Shown here piece after piece: positions 7,904 to 15,987 of a stretch of 37,411 nt of DNA. The notes under the pieces are model-generated. The model was not told the DNA's origin, searched no databases, and worked only from the letters and a program-made list of their open reading frames with translations. The DNA comes from an uncultured Verrucomicrobiota bacterium (GTDB lineage Bacteria; Verrucomicrobiota; Verrucomicrobiia; Verrucomicrobiales; Akkermansiaceae). The position numbers and the translations under genes are program-made. Numbering within the stretch: position 1 is the first letter of the stretch; each line of letters opens with the position of its first letter. The stretch is from assembly GCA_937867415.1 (NCBI GenBank), contig CALMKO010000314.1:1-37411 (forward strand). The letters are read 5' to 3'.

Positions 7904-8770
7904 ATGACACGACTCCCCATCACGAAAACTCCCAAATGCTACGTCGGCGGTAGCTTCATCCGATCTGAAAGCGGTCGGGTCGTGCCGATGAATGATGCGT
8001 CCGGCTGTTTCTTCGCCAATATCCCGCTGTGCACCCGCAAGGATTTACGAAATGCGGTGGAGGCCGCTGCCAAGGCGGGGCCGGGTTGGGCGGCGCGAAA
8101 TGCTTACAATCGTGGCCAGATCCTCTATCGCCTTGCTGAAATGTTGGAGGCGCGGGCGGCTGAGATGGTGGCTGCCATCGCAATTTCCGCAGGCTCCGAG
8201 AAAGACGCGGAGCGCGAAGTGGTGGCCAGCATCGAGCGTATCGTCCACTACGCGGGCTGGACGGACAAATATCAGGCCCTGCTCGGCAGTGTGAACCCGG
8301 TAGCCTCGGCTCATTTCAACTTTACGGTGACTGAACCCATGGGGATCATCGGCATCATCGCGCCGGACGAGGTGCCATTGTTAGGCCTGCTTTCGCTCGT
8401 GATGCCGGCTATCACCAGTGGCAATACCGTTGTGGCGCTGGCATCCAGCAGCCAGCCCTATCCCGCGATTTTGTTAGGTGAAATGCTTGCCACCAGTGAT
8501 CTGCCCGGAGGAGTGATCAACCTGCTCACCGGTCGGCGTGATGAGTTGATACCCACCTTCGCGACCCACGCCCACATGCGGGGCTTGGCAGCGGTGGGGA
8601 CCTTGGAAGAACGCAAAGCGCTTCAAATCGGCGCGGCGGACAGCGTCAAGCGTTTGAAGTTGATTCCAGCGGAGGACGCATCCGACTGGTTTTCCGCAAA
8701 ATCCCAAGGCCTTTATGAAATCCGCGATCACCTAGAGTGCAAGACCACCTGGCACCCCATCGGTGCTTGA
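7904..8770 (+). CDS. Short aldehyde dehydrogenase-like protein lacking the catalytic domain
   Basis: This 288-residue protein aligns by eye with the N-terminal NAD-binding part of aldehyde dehydrogenases: [15 protein letters not shown] at the start, [16 protein letters not shown] (about 69-84), [20 protein letters not shown] (143-162), [14 protein letters not shown], then [11 protein letters not shown]. Family members run to about 480 residues. This one ends before the catalytic Cys and the general-base Glu (ELGGK) blocks. The usual PWN motif is replaced by APDE, so the catalytic Asn is also missing. The frame is clean, which argues for a conserved non-catalytic paralogue rather than a recent pseudogene. 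Short ALDH-like partners of full-length enzymes are known in other lineages, but no full-length ALDH is in this window. It lies 76 nt before the cyclophilin gene. Confidence 0.75.
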   Translation: MTRLPITKTPKCYVGGSFIRSESGRVVPMNDASGCFFANIPLCTRKDLRNAVEAAAKAGPGWAARNAYNRGQILYRLAEMLEARAAEMVAAIAISAGSEKDAEREVVASIERIVHYAGWTDKYQALLGSVNPVASAHFNFTVTEPMGIIGIIAPDEVPLLGLLSLVMPAITSGNTVVALASSSQPYPAILLGEMLATSDLPGGVINLLTGRRDELIPTFATHAHMRGLAAVGTLEERKALQIGAADSVKRLKLIPAEDASDWFSAKSQGLYEIRDHLECKTTWHPIGA

Positions 8771-8846
8771 ATGGAGGGAAAGCAAGGCGTCCCCCCCCGC
8801 GAACAGCGCTTGCACTCTTCCGTGGCTTCACGTAACACTCCGCGCG

Positions 8847-9434
8847 ATGAAACGTCGTCTCGCCCTGGTTACCCTGTTGTTCTTCCCCGTCCTAGCCTCG
8901 TGTGAACCTGCCAAAGAAGCAGAAAAACCCGCAGCTGCTGCGCCTGCAAAGGCCGCCAAAGTCCGCCTCAAGACTACCAAGGGTGACATCGTCCTTGAAC
9001 TCAATGCTGAAAAAGCCCCCGTCACGGTGGCGAATTTCCTCGGTTATGTGAAAAAAAAGCACTATGATGGCACGGTCTTTCACCGCGTGATCGACGGCTT
9101 CATGATCCAAGGGGGCGGTATGAAATTGGAGGGTGGCAGCCTCTCCGAGCTGAGCACCGGCCCGGGCATCATCAATGAGAGCCAAAACGGCCTCAAAAAC
9201 GACCGTGGCACCATCGCCATGGCCCGCACCAGCGACCCGAACAGCGCCACCGCCCAGTTCTTCATCAATGTGGTGAACAACGACTCGCTCAACTACCCGA
9301 GCATGGGTGGTTATGCCGTGTTCGGAAAGGTCATCGAAGGGATGGATGTGGTGGACCAAATCAAGGCGGTCGCCACTCGCGGCGCTAACGTGCCGGTGGA
9401 GCCGATCACGATTCAATCCGCCACCGCCGAGTGA
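8847..9434 (+). CDS. Lipoprotein cyclophilin-type peptidyl-prolyl isomerase
   Basis: The protein has 195 residues. It starts with a lipoprotein signal peptide ([19 protein letters not shown], lipobox LASC, lipidated Cys19), followed by an Ala/Pro/Lys-rich tether. The cyclophilin domain spans about 38-195. The active-site block [14 protein letters not shown] has Arg80, Phe85 and Gln88, and [10 protein letters not shown] and [14 protein letters not shown] follow. It should isomerise X-Pro bonds during folding of periplasmic or outer-membrane proteins. I took the internal ATG because it gives a correct signal peptide; the frame is open upstream to 8763. Its stop overlaps the plsY start (TGATG), so translation is probably coupled. 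Confidence 0.92.
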   Translation: MKRRLALVTLLFFPVLASCEPAKEAEKPAAAAPAKAAKVRLKTTKGDIVLELNAEKAPVTVANFLGYVKKKHYDGTVFHRVIDGFMIQGGGMKLEGGSLSELSTGPGIINESQNGLKNDRGTIAMARTSDPNSATAQFFINVVNNDSLNYPSMGGYAVFGKVIEGMDVVDQIKAVATRGANVPVEPITIQSATAE

Positions 9435-10138
9435 TGCAACTCTGGCTTTGCCCACTGCTCGCCTTTCTGTTAGGATCCATCCCCTTTGGACTGATCATCG
9501 CCAAGGCAAAGGGGATCAATATCCGTGATCACGGCTCAGGCAACATCGGTGCGACCAATGTGCTGCGGGTGATCGGGAAAAAATACGGGATTTCCTGCCT
9601 GCTGCTCGATGCGCTCAAGGGCTTCATCCCGACGGTCATCGCCATCTCGTTGATCCAGTTTGAAGGGATGAAGAATCCGATGTCGGTCGCCGCCTTGGCG
9701 GATTATGCCCGTGATTTCCCGATGCTCACCGCGCAGGTCTTGCAAGTCATTACGGGCTTGTCTGCGGTGCTTGGTCACAACTACTCGCCGTGGGTCGGGT
9801 TCAAGGGAGGCAAGGGGATCGCCACCTCTGCGGGAGTTCTGATCGCGATGATGCCAGCGGCGATCGTGATCCTTCTGGTGATTTGGGCGGTGGTTTTTTT
9901 CATTACCCGTTATGTGTCGCTGGCTTCGATCCTCGCGGCTGCCGCGCTGCCCTTCATCACGCTTTGGGGTTCCTGGTTCCACGGGAAGATCCAGAACGGC
10001 ACTTGGAACAAGCCGCTGTTCGCCTTCGCGCTGATCCTCGCGGTGCTGGCGATTTGGAAGCACCGCTCGAACATCGCCCGCTTGAAAAATGGCACTGAAC
10101 ACCGCTTCACCCGCAAGCCAAAATCCAATCATGTCTGA
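9434..10138 (+). CDS. plsY: Glycerol-3-phosphate acyltransferase PlsY
   Basis: This 234-residue integral inner-membrane protein transfers acyl groups from acyl-phosphate to glycerol 3-phosphate, the first step of phospholipid synthesis. Diagnostic motifs are visible: LLGSIPFGLIIAK near the N-terminus, GSGNIGATNVLR (about 34-45), and the cytoplasmic GHNYSPWVGFKGGKGIAT (about 115-132). Several hydrophobic helices flank these. It is slightly longer than typical (about 200) because of insertions between helices. The ATG at 9434 overlaps the cyclophilin stop; GTG three bases earlier is an alternative. Its end overlaps gpsA, which supplies its substrate, so the pair forms a pathway unit. Confidence 0.95.
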   Translation: MQLWLCPLLAFLLGSIPFGLIIAKAKGINIRDHGSGNIGATNVLRVIGKKYGISCLLLDALKGFIPTVIAISLIQFEGMKNPMSVAALADYARDFPMLTAQVLQVITGLSAVLGHNYSPWVGFKGGKGIATSAGVLIAMMPAAIVILLVIWAVVFFITRYVSLASILAAAALPFITLWGSWFHGKIQNGTWNKPLFAFALILAVLAIWKHRSNIARLKNGTEHRFTRKPKSNHV

Positions 10139-11141
10139 CTCCCTGATCCAGTCCGCCGCGATCCTCGGCAGCGGCTCCTTCGGCATGGCGCTTGCCAAGT
10201 TGCTCGCACCCAGGCTGGGCTCGATTGTGCTTATCGGGCGCGATCAGGAAACCGTCCGGGCAATCCATGAGGAACATCGGAATCCTCACTATTTGAGCGG
10301 GATTTCCCTGCCTGACCACGTCACCGCCAGCACCAGCGCCGGGGATGCCGCGGCCCATGGGTTGGTAATTTTCGCCGTTCCCACCTCGGCCACTCGTGCG
10401 ATGGCTCATGCGCTTGCCGCCGCGAAGCTCTCAGAGACCACCACGCTGCTTTCCTGCGCCAAGGGGATCGAAAAATCCACGGGTGACCGGATGAGTCAGA
10501 TCCTGCGTGAGGTTTTTCCTCTCAATCCGATCGCTGTTCTGTCAGGACCGAATCATGCGGAGGAGATCGCCGCAGGCATGGCCACTTGCGCGGTGATCGG
10601 CTCGGACGATCATGCGCTCGCGGTGAAGCTCCAGGAACTGTTCACGCTCCCGCACTTCCGCTCATACACCAGTGATGATCTCGCAGGCATCGAGTTCGGC
10701 GGAGCGGTGAAGAACGTCTATGCCATCGCCGCCGGTATGGCCCACGGGCTTGGCCTCGGGGACAATGCGGTGGCCGCGCTGGTCACCCGCGCGCTCGCGG
10801 AAATGACCCGGCTCGGCATCGCGCTCGGCGGTCGATTGGAAACATTCTCAGGGCTCTCTGGCATGGGCGACCTCATCGTCACCTGTTTTTCCGAGCACTC
10901 GCGGAATCATCGGGTGGGCCTCGCTCTCGGCAGCGGAAAATCGCTTGAGGAGGCGGTGGCCTCGCTTGGCATGGTCGCCGAGGGTGTGCCTAACACCTTG
11001 TCCATTCATGAAGCCGCCCGCCGCATGAATGTCCGCACCCCCATCATCGACGCCGTCTTCAGCATTCTTTACGAAGGAAAATCCGTCCCGCTCGCGATGA
11101 AGGAGCTCCTGACCCGCGATCCACGCCCCGAACACAGCTAA
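10131..11141 (+). CDS. gpsA: Glycerol-3-phosphate dehydrogenase [NAD(P)+]
   Basis: This 336-residue protein makes sn-glycerol 3-phosphate from dihydroxyacetone phosphate. The Rossmann motif GSGSFG lies at about 13-18, and the catalytic Lys194 lies in GGAVKNVYAIAAG. Other family blocks include SCAKGIE, LSGPNHAEE and GLSGMGDLIVTC. Length is usual for GpsA. The start was placed at ATG 10131, giving an 8-nt overlap with plsY; the longer frame upstream would overlap plsY extensively. The product feeds PlsY directly, which explains the tight coupling. Confidence 0.95.
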   Translation: MSDSLIQSAAILGSGSFGMALAKLLAPRLGSIVLIGRDQETVRAIHEEHRNPHYLSGISLPDHVTASTSAGDAAAHGLVIFAVPTSATRAMAHALAAAKLSETTTLLSCAKGIEKSTGDRMSQILREVFPLNPIAVLSGPNHAEEIAAGMATCAVIGSDDHALAVKLQELFTLPHFRSYTSDDLAGIEFGGAVKNVYAIAAGMAHGLGLGDNAVAALVTRALAEMTRLGIALGGRLETFSGLSGMGDLIVTCFSEHSRNHRVGLALGSGKSLEEAVASLGMVAEGVPNTLSIHEAARRMNVRTPIIDAVFSILYEGKSVPLAMKELLTRDPRPEHS

Positions 11142-11145
11142 CATC

Positions 11146-11781
11146 ATGCAAGAATTTCTCGACCTTTTCCTCCACCTGCCCGAGCACCTTCGCACCTTCA
11201 TCAGTGTGAACGGCAATCTGGTTTACGGCCTGCTTTTCCTCATTATTTTCTGTGAAACCGGGCTCGTCATCACGCCGTTTTTACCCGGGGACTCGCTGCT
11301 TTTCGCCATCGGGGCGATTGCCGCAGATCCCACGGCGAATCTCAACGTGTGGGTCGCTGGCGGGATCATCCTGGTCGCGGCGATCCTTGGCGACACGGTG
11401 AACTACTGGATCGGGAGGAAATTTGGCGCTTGGACGATGAGGACCTTCCCGAAAATCGTGAAGCCGGGCCACATCCAGAAAACCAATGAATTCTTCGTGA
11501 AGTACGGCGGCAAGACCATCATCATCGCGCGCTTCGTGCCGATCGTCCGCACCTTCGCCCCCTTCGTCGCAGGCTCGGGGGAGATGGATTACAAGCGCTT
11601 CATGTTTTTCAACGTTTTGGGGGCGGTTCTCTGGGTCGTCACACTCGTGCCGTGCGGATGGTTTTTTGGAAACATTCCGGTCATCAAGGCCAACTTCGAA
11701 CTCGTCGTCCTCGGGATCATCGGGTTCTCCATTTTGCCGATGATCATCGAAATCGCGAAGGCGAAACTGAAAAAGCCCTAA
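11146..11781 (+). CDS. DedA-family membrane protein
   Basis: This 211-residue multi-spanning inner-membrane protein belongs to the DedA/SNARE-associated family. Visible hallmarks are FLPGDSLLFAIGAIA (about 45-59), GDTVNYWIGRKFG (about 85-97), and IIIARFVPIVRTFAPFVAG (about 124-142), which carries the conserved Arg residues. Four to six hydrophobic segments are present. DedA proteins are implicated in lipid flipping (undecaprenyl phosphate or phosphatidylethanolamine) and membrane homeostasis. That suits a location right after plsY-gpsA, with only 4 nt between gpsA and this start. Its stop codon overlaps that of the convergent LipM-like gene. Confidence 0.9.
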   Translation: MQEFLDLFLHLPEHLRTFISVNGNLVYGLLFLIIFCETGLVITPFLPGDSLLFAIGAIAADPTANLNVWVAGGIILVAAILGDTVNYWIGRKFGAWTMRTFPKIVKPGHIQKTNEFFVKYGGKTIIIARFVPIVRTFAPFVAGSGEMDYKRFMFFNVLGAVLWVVTLVPCGWFFGNIPVIKANFELVVLGIIGFSILPMIIEIAKAKLKKP

Positions 11782-12455
11782 CGCCGGTCGGTCCAGTCCT
11801 CGCGGGCGTAGCGGGCCGCCACTCGGCTGGCAAGGTCATCTGGATCAGGCGCGAGCGTCACCTCTTCCCAGCGTGTGGCGAGTTTTCCAGCCAGATATTC
11901 CGCCCGGCTGTGGGACTCTGCGGCTGACCCGCAAGCAAGCGCAACCGATCCCTGGTGCAGGAGTCCCAGTTTCGAGCGTCGCTGTCCTGCCCCGGCGATT
12001 TTTTGTCCGGTGGGCCCCAAGAGATCGAAATTAACCGGATTCTCAAAGCAAAGCGCGGCGCCGGTCTCGGCATCACCAGCGCTCAGGCGGGTCTGGATCC
12101 CAGTCATTTGGAGCGCGGCCAGCAGTGCCAGGTGGATGCTCCGGTAGCTTGCGTCGCCGCGGGTCCTTGCCAGGGCTTCGTGGTGGGGGGCGACCAGGGT
12201 GTAGGTCCAATCCTCCCGGTGATCCACCAATCCGCCCCCTGTCCAGCGCCGCACCCATTTCACCTGCGGACAGGATTCGCGGGCTTCTGTGATTTTTCCA
12301 AAATACCCCAAGCTCCCCCAAGCGCCCTGCCATTGATAGATCCGCAGCAAGGGATGGCGGGTGGTTTCCAGCAACCACTCATCCACCGCCATGGCCTCGG
12401 TGCCGGGACGTCTGACCGGATCCATCCATAGCCGTAATTCCTGAAACACTTCCAT
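11778..12455 (-). CDS. Lipoyl/octanoyl transferase family protein (LipM/LplA-like)
   Basis: The protein has 225 residues from MEVFQELRLWMDP. It shows the biotin/lipoyl ligase fold: MAVDEWLLE, WVRRWTGGGLVDHREDWTYTL (about 67-87; the GGG loop binds the acyl group) and QKIAGAGQRR with Lys152. It lacks the C-terminal domain of E. coli LplA. Cys136 in ALCFENPVNFDLL sits where the LipM nucleophile is found, whereas ATP-dependent ligases usually have Arg-Asn-Asp there. This favours octanoyl transfer from acyl-ACP over lipoate ligation, but the argument is from motif recall. The frame is open upstream to 12590, yet that part does not look conserved. It is divergent from the chelatase gene and convergent with DedA. 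Confidence 0.75.
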   Translation of the reverse strand: MEVFQELRLWMDPVRRPGTEAMAVDEWLLETTRHPLLRIYQWQGAWGSLGYFGKITEARESCPQVKWVRRWTGGGLVDHREDWTYTLVAPHHEALARTRGDASYRSIHLALLAALQMTGIQTRLSAGDAETGAALCFENPVNFDLLGPTGQKIAGAGQRRSKLGLLHQGSVALACGSAAESHSRAEYLAGKLATRWEEVTLAPDPDDLASRVAARYAREDWTDRR

Positions 12456-12542
12456 CTGCCAGAGGCTCGGCTGAAATCCGAAAACTGAAAACTCAAAACT
12501 TCCCTGTCTTGCATTCCAGCGATCACTCGCCACCTTCCAAGC

Positions 12543-13355
12543 ATGTCCATCGCGCCCAAGCCAACCAGTGCCCTGCTCATCGTGGGGCATGGCTCCACTG
12601 AGAATCCTGATTCATCGACACCCTACTTCGAGCACGCGGATGAAATCCGCCGTCGCGGGCTCTTCGCCGAGGTTCATTGTTGCTTTTGGAAGGAAGAGCC
12701 ATCGATGCGGGAGGCGATGTATCTGATTGATTCTGATGAGGTCTACGTGGTTCCCGACTTCATCAGTGAGGGGTATTTCACCCAGGATGTGATCCCGCGC
12801 GAGCTTCAGCTCACCGGACCGACCACCGAGGTTAAAGGGAAAACCTACCACTACTGCCTGCCCGTCGGGGTGCACCGCTCGATGACCGGGCTGATCTTGA
12901 AGCGGGCCAAGGAGGTGGCCCCCGGGGTGGATCCCGCCGACACCACCCTGATCATCACCGGCCACGGCACCGGGCTGAACCAGAATTCCACCAAGGCCAT
13001 CCGCGATCAGGTGGACCTCATCGCAGCGTCAGGGGCGGGCTATGCGGCGGTGCTCGACGCTTACATGGAAGAACAACCGTTCATCGCGGAATGGGACAAG
13101 ATGTCACAGACCCCGAATGTGGTCGTGGTGCCATTTTTCATCTCGGACGGCCTGCACTCTTACCAGGACATCCCGGTCATGCTCGGCATTGAGAGTGAGG
13201 TCGGTGCTGCCGCCAGCCAGCGTGAAATCTTCCGTCACAACCCTCATTCCTTGCGTGAAAAAATGCTCTATTACAGCTCCGCCATCGGAACCGAACGCCT
13301 ACTGGCTGATGTGATTCTGGATCAGGTCGCGGATTTTGATAAGATTCATCAATAA
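12543..13355 (+). CDS. Two-module CbiX-type chelatase-like protein
   Basis: The 270-residue protein contains two tandem CbiX/SirB-like modules. Module 1 (about 8-115) begins LLIVGHGSTE with His16 and has PDFISEGYFTQDVIP. Module 2 (about 135-260) begins LIITGHGTGLNQNST with His141 and has VPFFISDGLHSYQDIPVML with His205. In class II chelatases two such histidines bind the metal going into sirohydrochlorin. Module 1 has Tyr/Phe where the second His would be, while module 2 keeps both, so one active site is likely. The gene precedes a DR2241-type Fe-S protein; in Deinococcus DR2241 these parts are, as I recall, in one polypeptide. The substrate (sirohydrochlorin or another tetrapyrrole) is not shown by sequence. 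Confidence 0.82.
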   Translation: MSIAPKPTSALLIVGHGSTENPDSSTPYFEHADEIRRRGLFAEVHCCFWKEEPSMREAMYLIDSDEVYVVPDFISEGYFTQDVIPRELQLTGPTTEVKGKTYHYCLPVGVHRSMTGLILKRAKEVAPGVDPADTTLIITGHGTGLNQNSTKAIRDQVDLIAASGAGYAAVLDAYMEEQPFIAEWDKMSQTPNVVVVPFFISDGLHSYQDIPVMLGIESEVGAAASQREIFRHNPHSLREKMLYYSSAIGTERLLADVILDQVADFDKIHQ

Positions 13356-13390
13356 TTCATCCTAAAAGGTTTACTATAATTTTTATTCAA

Positions 13391-14065
13391 ATGACTGCAA
13401 CGGCCACCCAACTCGGGAATCTCATCAAATCCGGCGTCCACCGAATGGGTGAAATCGAGATTAAAATAGATGATTCAAACAACCGCTTCATCCTTCATCA
13501 CTTTGAAGATCCGCTAATTCTGAATGACCCGACTTTCGGCGGTCTGGTGGTGCACGAGGGCCCGGAGAATGCGCGCGATATCTCCACCTATGCGGAGGAT
13601 GGCACGTATCGGTTCACGAAAGGGCAGGTTAACCTCAAGCGGGGTTGGGTGATGTTGTTGCGAAGTGCGGAGGAGCTCCGATTGGCCTTGGATCAATTTT
13701 ACCCTGCCTGTGTCGGGCTGTTTCTTGCGCAGCAGGGTGGGACCTTGGAAGTGGAGATGCTTCGGGACAAGTTGAACCGCCAGACCGGGATGTATCGCTT
13801 CGCCCGGTCCATCAGCGACGCGGGGGCGCAGAAACTGGTGCAGGAAGTCTGCGGGCCCGCTCATCAGTGCGCGAAGAAGATCCTGTGGAAGCTGGACGCG
13901 CAAACTCCGCTCGAAGATAGCGAGGCAAGCCGCTTCAATGGGATTCCCGGAAACGTTCCCGAGTCCAAGGCGATCCCTCTGCTTTGCCGTGAGGCATGCA
14001 ACCACTTTGTCGCAGAGTGTCGGAAAGCCGCAAAGGCGGAGTTCGAGGCGAAAAATGTGCAATGA
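13391..14065 (+). CDS. DR2241-family 4Fe-4S cluster protein
   Basis: The 224-residue protein resembles the C-terminal part of Deinococcus DR2241, which is described as a stabilising domain plus a 4Fe-4S binding domain. The N-terminal half (about 1-100) is a mixed alpha/beta region (IKSGVHRMGEIEIKI, GGLVVHEGPENARDIS). The C-terminal half has a C-x5-C motif (Cys154, Cys160) and, 38 residues later, C-x3-C (Cys199, Cys203), plus Cys107 and Cys210. This spacing is that of the Fe4S4 ligands of sirohaem sulfite and nitrite reductases. The gene lies 35 nt after the chelatase. TATAAT occurs at 13375-13380 just before the ATG, but no matching -35 was found. Its stop overlaps the rhomboid start (ATGA). 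The catalytic role is unknown; coupling to the chelatase product is an inference. Confidence 0.75.
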   Translation: MTATATQLGNLIKSGVHRMGEIEIKIDDSNNRFILHHFEDPLILNDPTFGGLVVHEGPENARDISTYAEDGTYRFTKGQVNLKRGWVMLLRSAEELRLALDQFYPACVGLFLAQQGGTLEVEMLRDKLNRQTGMYRFARSISDAGAQKLVQEVCGPAHQCAKKILWKLDAQTPLEDSEASRFNGIPGNVPESKAIPLLCREACNHFVAECRKAAKAEFEAKNVQ

Positions 14066-14961
14066 CTTCGGCTGAGTTACCGCCTGATTTGCAAGACTCC
14101 GCCGAACCTGATTCCGAGGAATGGGTGGAGGTGGGGCATTTCGCGTCGCTCCATCAGGCTCATGAACACGGCTTGGTGATTCTAGCGATGGGAGAGGCGT
14201 GCCGGGTGGTAGAGACGGAAGTCGTCGGAGAGTATGAGTTACAGGCGGAAGCACACCCGGCGCCGAGGGTAACCACCGAGCTGGATGCCTATCGTCAGGA
14301 CGCGGCCGCAGCGTCTCCAATCCCGCAGCGGCTCGTGGAGGGAAAAACCCACCCGGCAGGGTGGTGGCTGATTTGTCTCTGGGTGCTAGCCTTGATGGTG
14401 GTCTTCGAGCAACAGTCCCGGGATCCCTCGCTCGTGAGTAGGGCGGCCTCGTCCAATCTGGCATTTTTCGATTCGAAGGAATGGTGGCGACCATTCACCG
14501 CGCTTTTTCTTCACGCCAACTTGTCTCATTTGGCGGGAAATCTCGTGAGCGGCGTGATTTTCGGCGCGCTCGTATCCCGTGCACTCGGAGCCATGAAGGC
14601 ATGGGCGGTGATTTTGGCTTGTGGGACCGTGGGAAACATCATCACCGCACGGATCACTTACCCCGTGGAATTTGTGTCCTTGGGAGCGTCCACGGCCGTC
14701 TTTGCCGCCTTGGGGATCCTCTCCGGCCTCGGCGTTTCCGAAACCCTGCGCGATCGTGCCCGCCTGCCCTGGGCAAGAATCGCCGCGCCGGTAGTGGCGG
14801 GCTTGATTTTACTCGGCTGGCTCGGCGGCAGCCACCAGGCGCAGACCGACGTGCTCGGGCACGTTTTCGGCTTCAGCTCGGGCTTGGTGGCGGGGGTGAC
14901 ACTCGGCTCCTTGCAGTTGAGATCCGGCGGCGATGCCAAATCCGCTGGGACGGAGGCTTGA
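14062..14961 (+). CDS. Rhomboid-family intramembrane serine protease
   Basis: The protein has 299 residues. It has a soluble N-terminal region (about 1-100) beginning WVEVGHFASLHQAHEHGLVI, resembling the small domain found before some rhomboids. A membrane domain of about six helices follows. Catalytic features are present: FLHANLSHLAGN (His151, His156, Asn160), SLGASTAVFAALG with Ser210 as the nucleophile, and LGHVFGFSSG with His267. The protein should therefore be active and cleave membrane-protein helices in the inner membrane. Start ATG 14062 overlaps the previous stop by 4 nt; a longer upstream frame overlaps the Fe-S gene and is less likely. The coupling to the Fe-S protein is notable, but no substrate is evident. 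Confidence 0.9.
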   Translation: MTSAELPPDLQDSAEPDSEEWVEVGHFASLHQAHEHGLVILAMGEACRVVETEVVGEYELQAEAHPAPRVTTELDAYRQDAAAASPIPQRLVEGKTHPAGWWLICLWVLALMVVFEQQSRDPSLVSRAASSNLAFFDSKEWWRPFTALFLHANLSHLAGNLVSGVIFGALVSRALGAMKAWAVILACGTVGNIITARITYPVEFVSLGASTAVFAALGILSGLGVSETLRDRARLPWARIAAPVVAGLILLGWLGGSHQAQTDVLGHVFGFSSGLVAGVTLGSLQLRSGGDAKSAGTEA

Positions 14962-14992
14962 TTCCGGACTCCAGACCGTGGAGGCTCGCGCC

Positions 14993-15853
14993 ATGCCGCG
15001 CATCGCCCTGCTCCAATCCGGAACTTTCGCCTCCAAGGCCGAATCCTTCGATCACCACGAAACGCTCATCCGCCAAGCTGCGGCGGGCGGCGCTAACATC
15101 GTGGTCACCCAGGAGCTTTTTTTGACACCCTACTTCTGCACGGTGGAGGATCCCGCTCTGTTCGACCTGGCGGATCCTTTGCCGGGTCCGGTCACGGACC
15201 GGCTCGGGAAACTGGCAGGGGAGCTGGGAATCGTCCTGATTTCCTCGCTTTTTGAGCACCGCGGCCCGGGGCTCTACCACAATACCGCTGCCATTCATGA
15301 TGCCGATGGCGGGTTGATGGGGCTGTATCGAAAGAGCCACATTCCACAGGATCCCGGGTTTGAGGAAAAATTCTATTTCACGCCCGGTGACAGCGGCTGG
15401 CCGGTGTGGGATACGCGGTTTGGGAAAATCGGGGTTCTGATTTGTTGGGATCAATGGTATCCCGAGGCTGCCCGCCTGATGGCCCTCGGGGGGGCGCAAA
15501 TCCTCGTGTATCCAACGGCGATCGGCTGGCTTCCCGAGGAAAAACCGGCGCTGGGAGACGCGCAGCACTGCGCCTGGGAGACTGTGCAGCGCGGCCATGC
15601 CGTCGCAAATGGCTGCTACCTCGCCGCGGTGAACCGCACCGGCTGCGAGGGCGATACCGAGTTCTGGGGGCGCTCGTTCATCGCCAACCCCTATGGTGAA
15701 ATCGTCGCCAAGGCATCCACCACCGAGCCGGAGATCCTCATACACGACGTGGATCTGCAAGCGGTCGAGAATTTCCGCAGGATCTGGCCCTTTTTCCGCG
15801 ACCGGCGCATTGATGCCTATGGTGACCTGACGCAGCGCTGGAGGTCGAGGTGA
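14993..15853 (+). CDS. Carbon-nitrogen hydrolase, probable N-carbamoylputrescine amidohydrolase
   Basis: This 286-residue nitrilase-superfamily enzyme has an intact Glu-Lys-Cys triad: Glu41 (TQELFLTPYFC), Lys114 (YRKSHIPQDPGF) and Cys151 (LICWDQWYPEAARL). Length and blocks (EKFYFTPGDSG, WGRSFIANPYGEI, RRIWPFFRDRR) match AguB, which converts N-carbamoylputrescine to putrescine. The usual partner, agmatine deiminase, is not in the window. Start ATG 14993 is 31 nt after the rhomboid stop and gives the standard beginning MPRIALLQ. Other amidohydrolase substrates cannot be excluded. Confidence 0.88.
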   Translation: MPRIALLQSGTFASKAESFDHHETLIRQAAAGGANIVVTQELFLTPYFCTVEDPALFDLADPLPGPVTDRLGKLAGELGIVLISSLFEHRGPGLYHNTAAIHDADGGLMGLYRKSHIPQDPGFEEKFYFTPGDSGWPVWDTRFGKIGVLICWDQWYPEAARLMALGGAQILVYPTAIGWLPEEKPALGDAQHCAWETVQRGHAVANGCYLAAVNRTGCEGDTEFWGRSFIANPYGEIVAKASTTEPEILIHDVDLQAVENFRRIWPFFRDRRIDAYGDLTQRWRSR

Positions 15854-15895
15854 TCTTGCTTCCCGCAGGCTCGAACCGTAAGATGGGAAAAGCAG

Positions 15896-15923
15896 TTGAT
15901 ACCGGAACCATGATGGGTATCAT
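15896..15923 (+). promoter_or_regulatory. Possible promoter of the LRR/ASH-repeat protein gene
   Basis: TTGATA (15896-15901) and TATCAT (15918-15923) are separated by 16 nt. If used, transcription starts near 15930, which would exclude the ATG and GTG codons upstream and favour the GTG at 15988 or TTG at 16027 as the start of the large secreted protein. Confidence 0.4.
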
Positions 15924-15987
15924 CCAGGGGAGGGGATCTTCAGGGATTTCCGTCTGTGAAATCCCATCGTTTCCAACCCAAAGCCAA

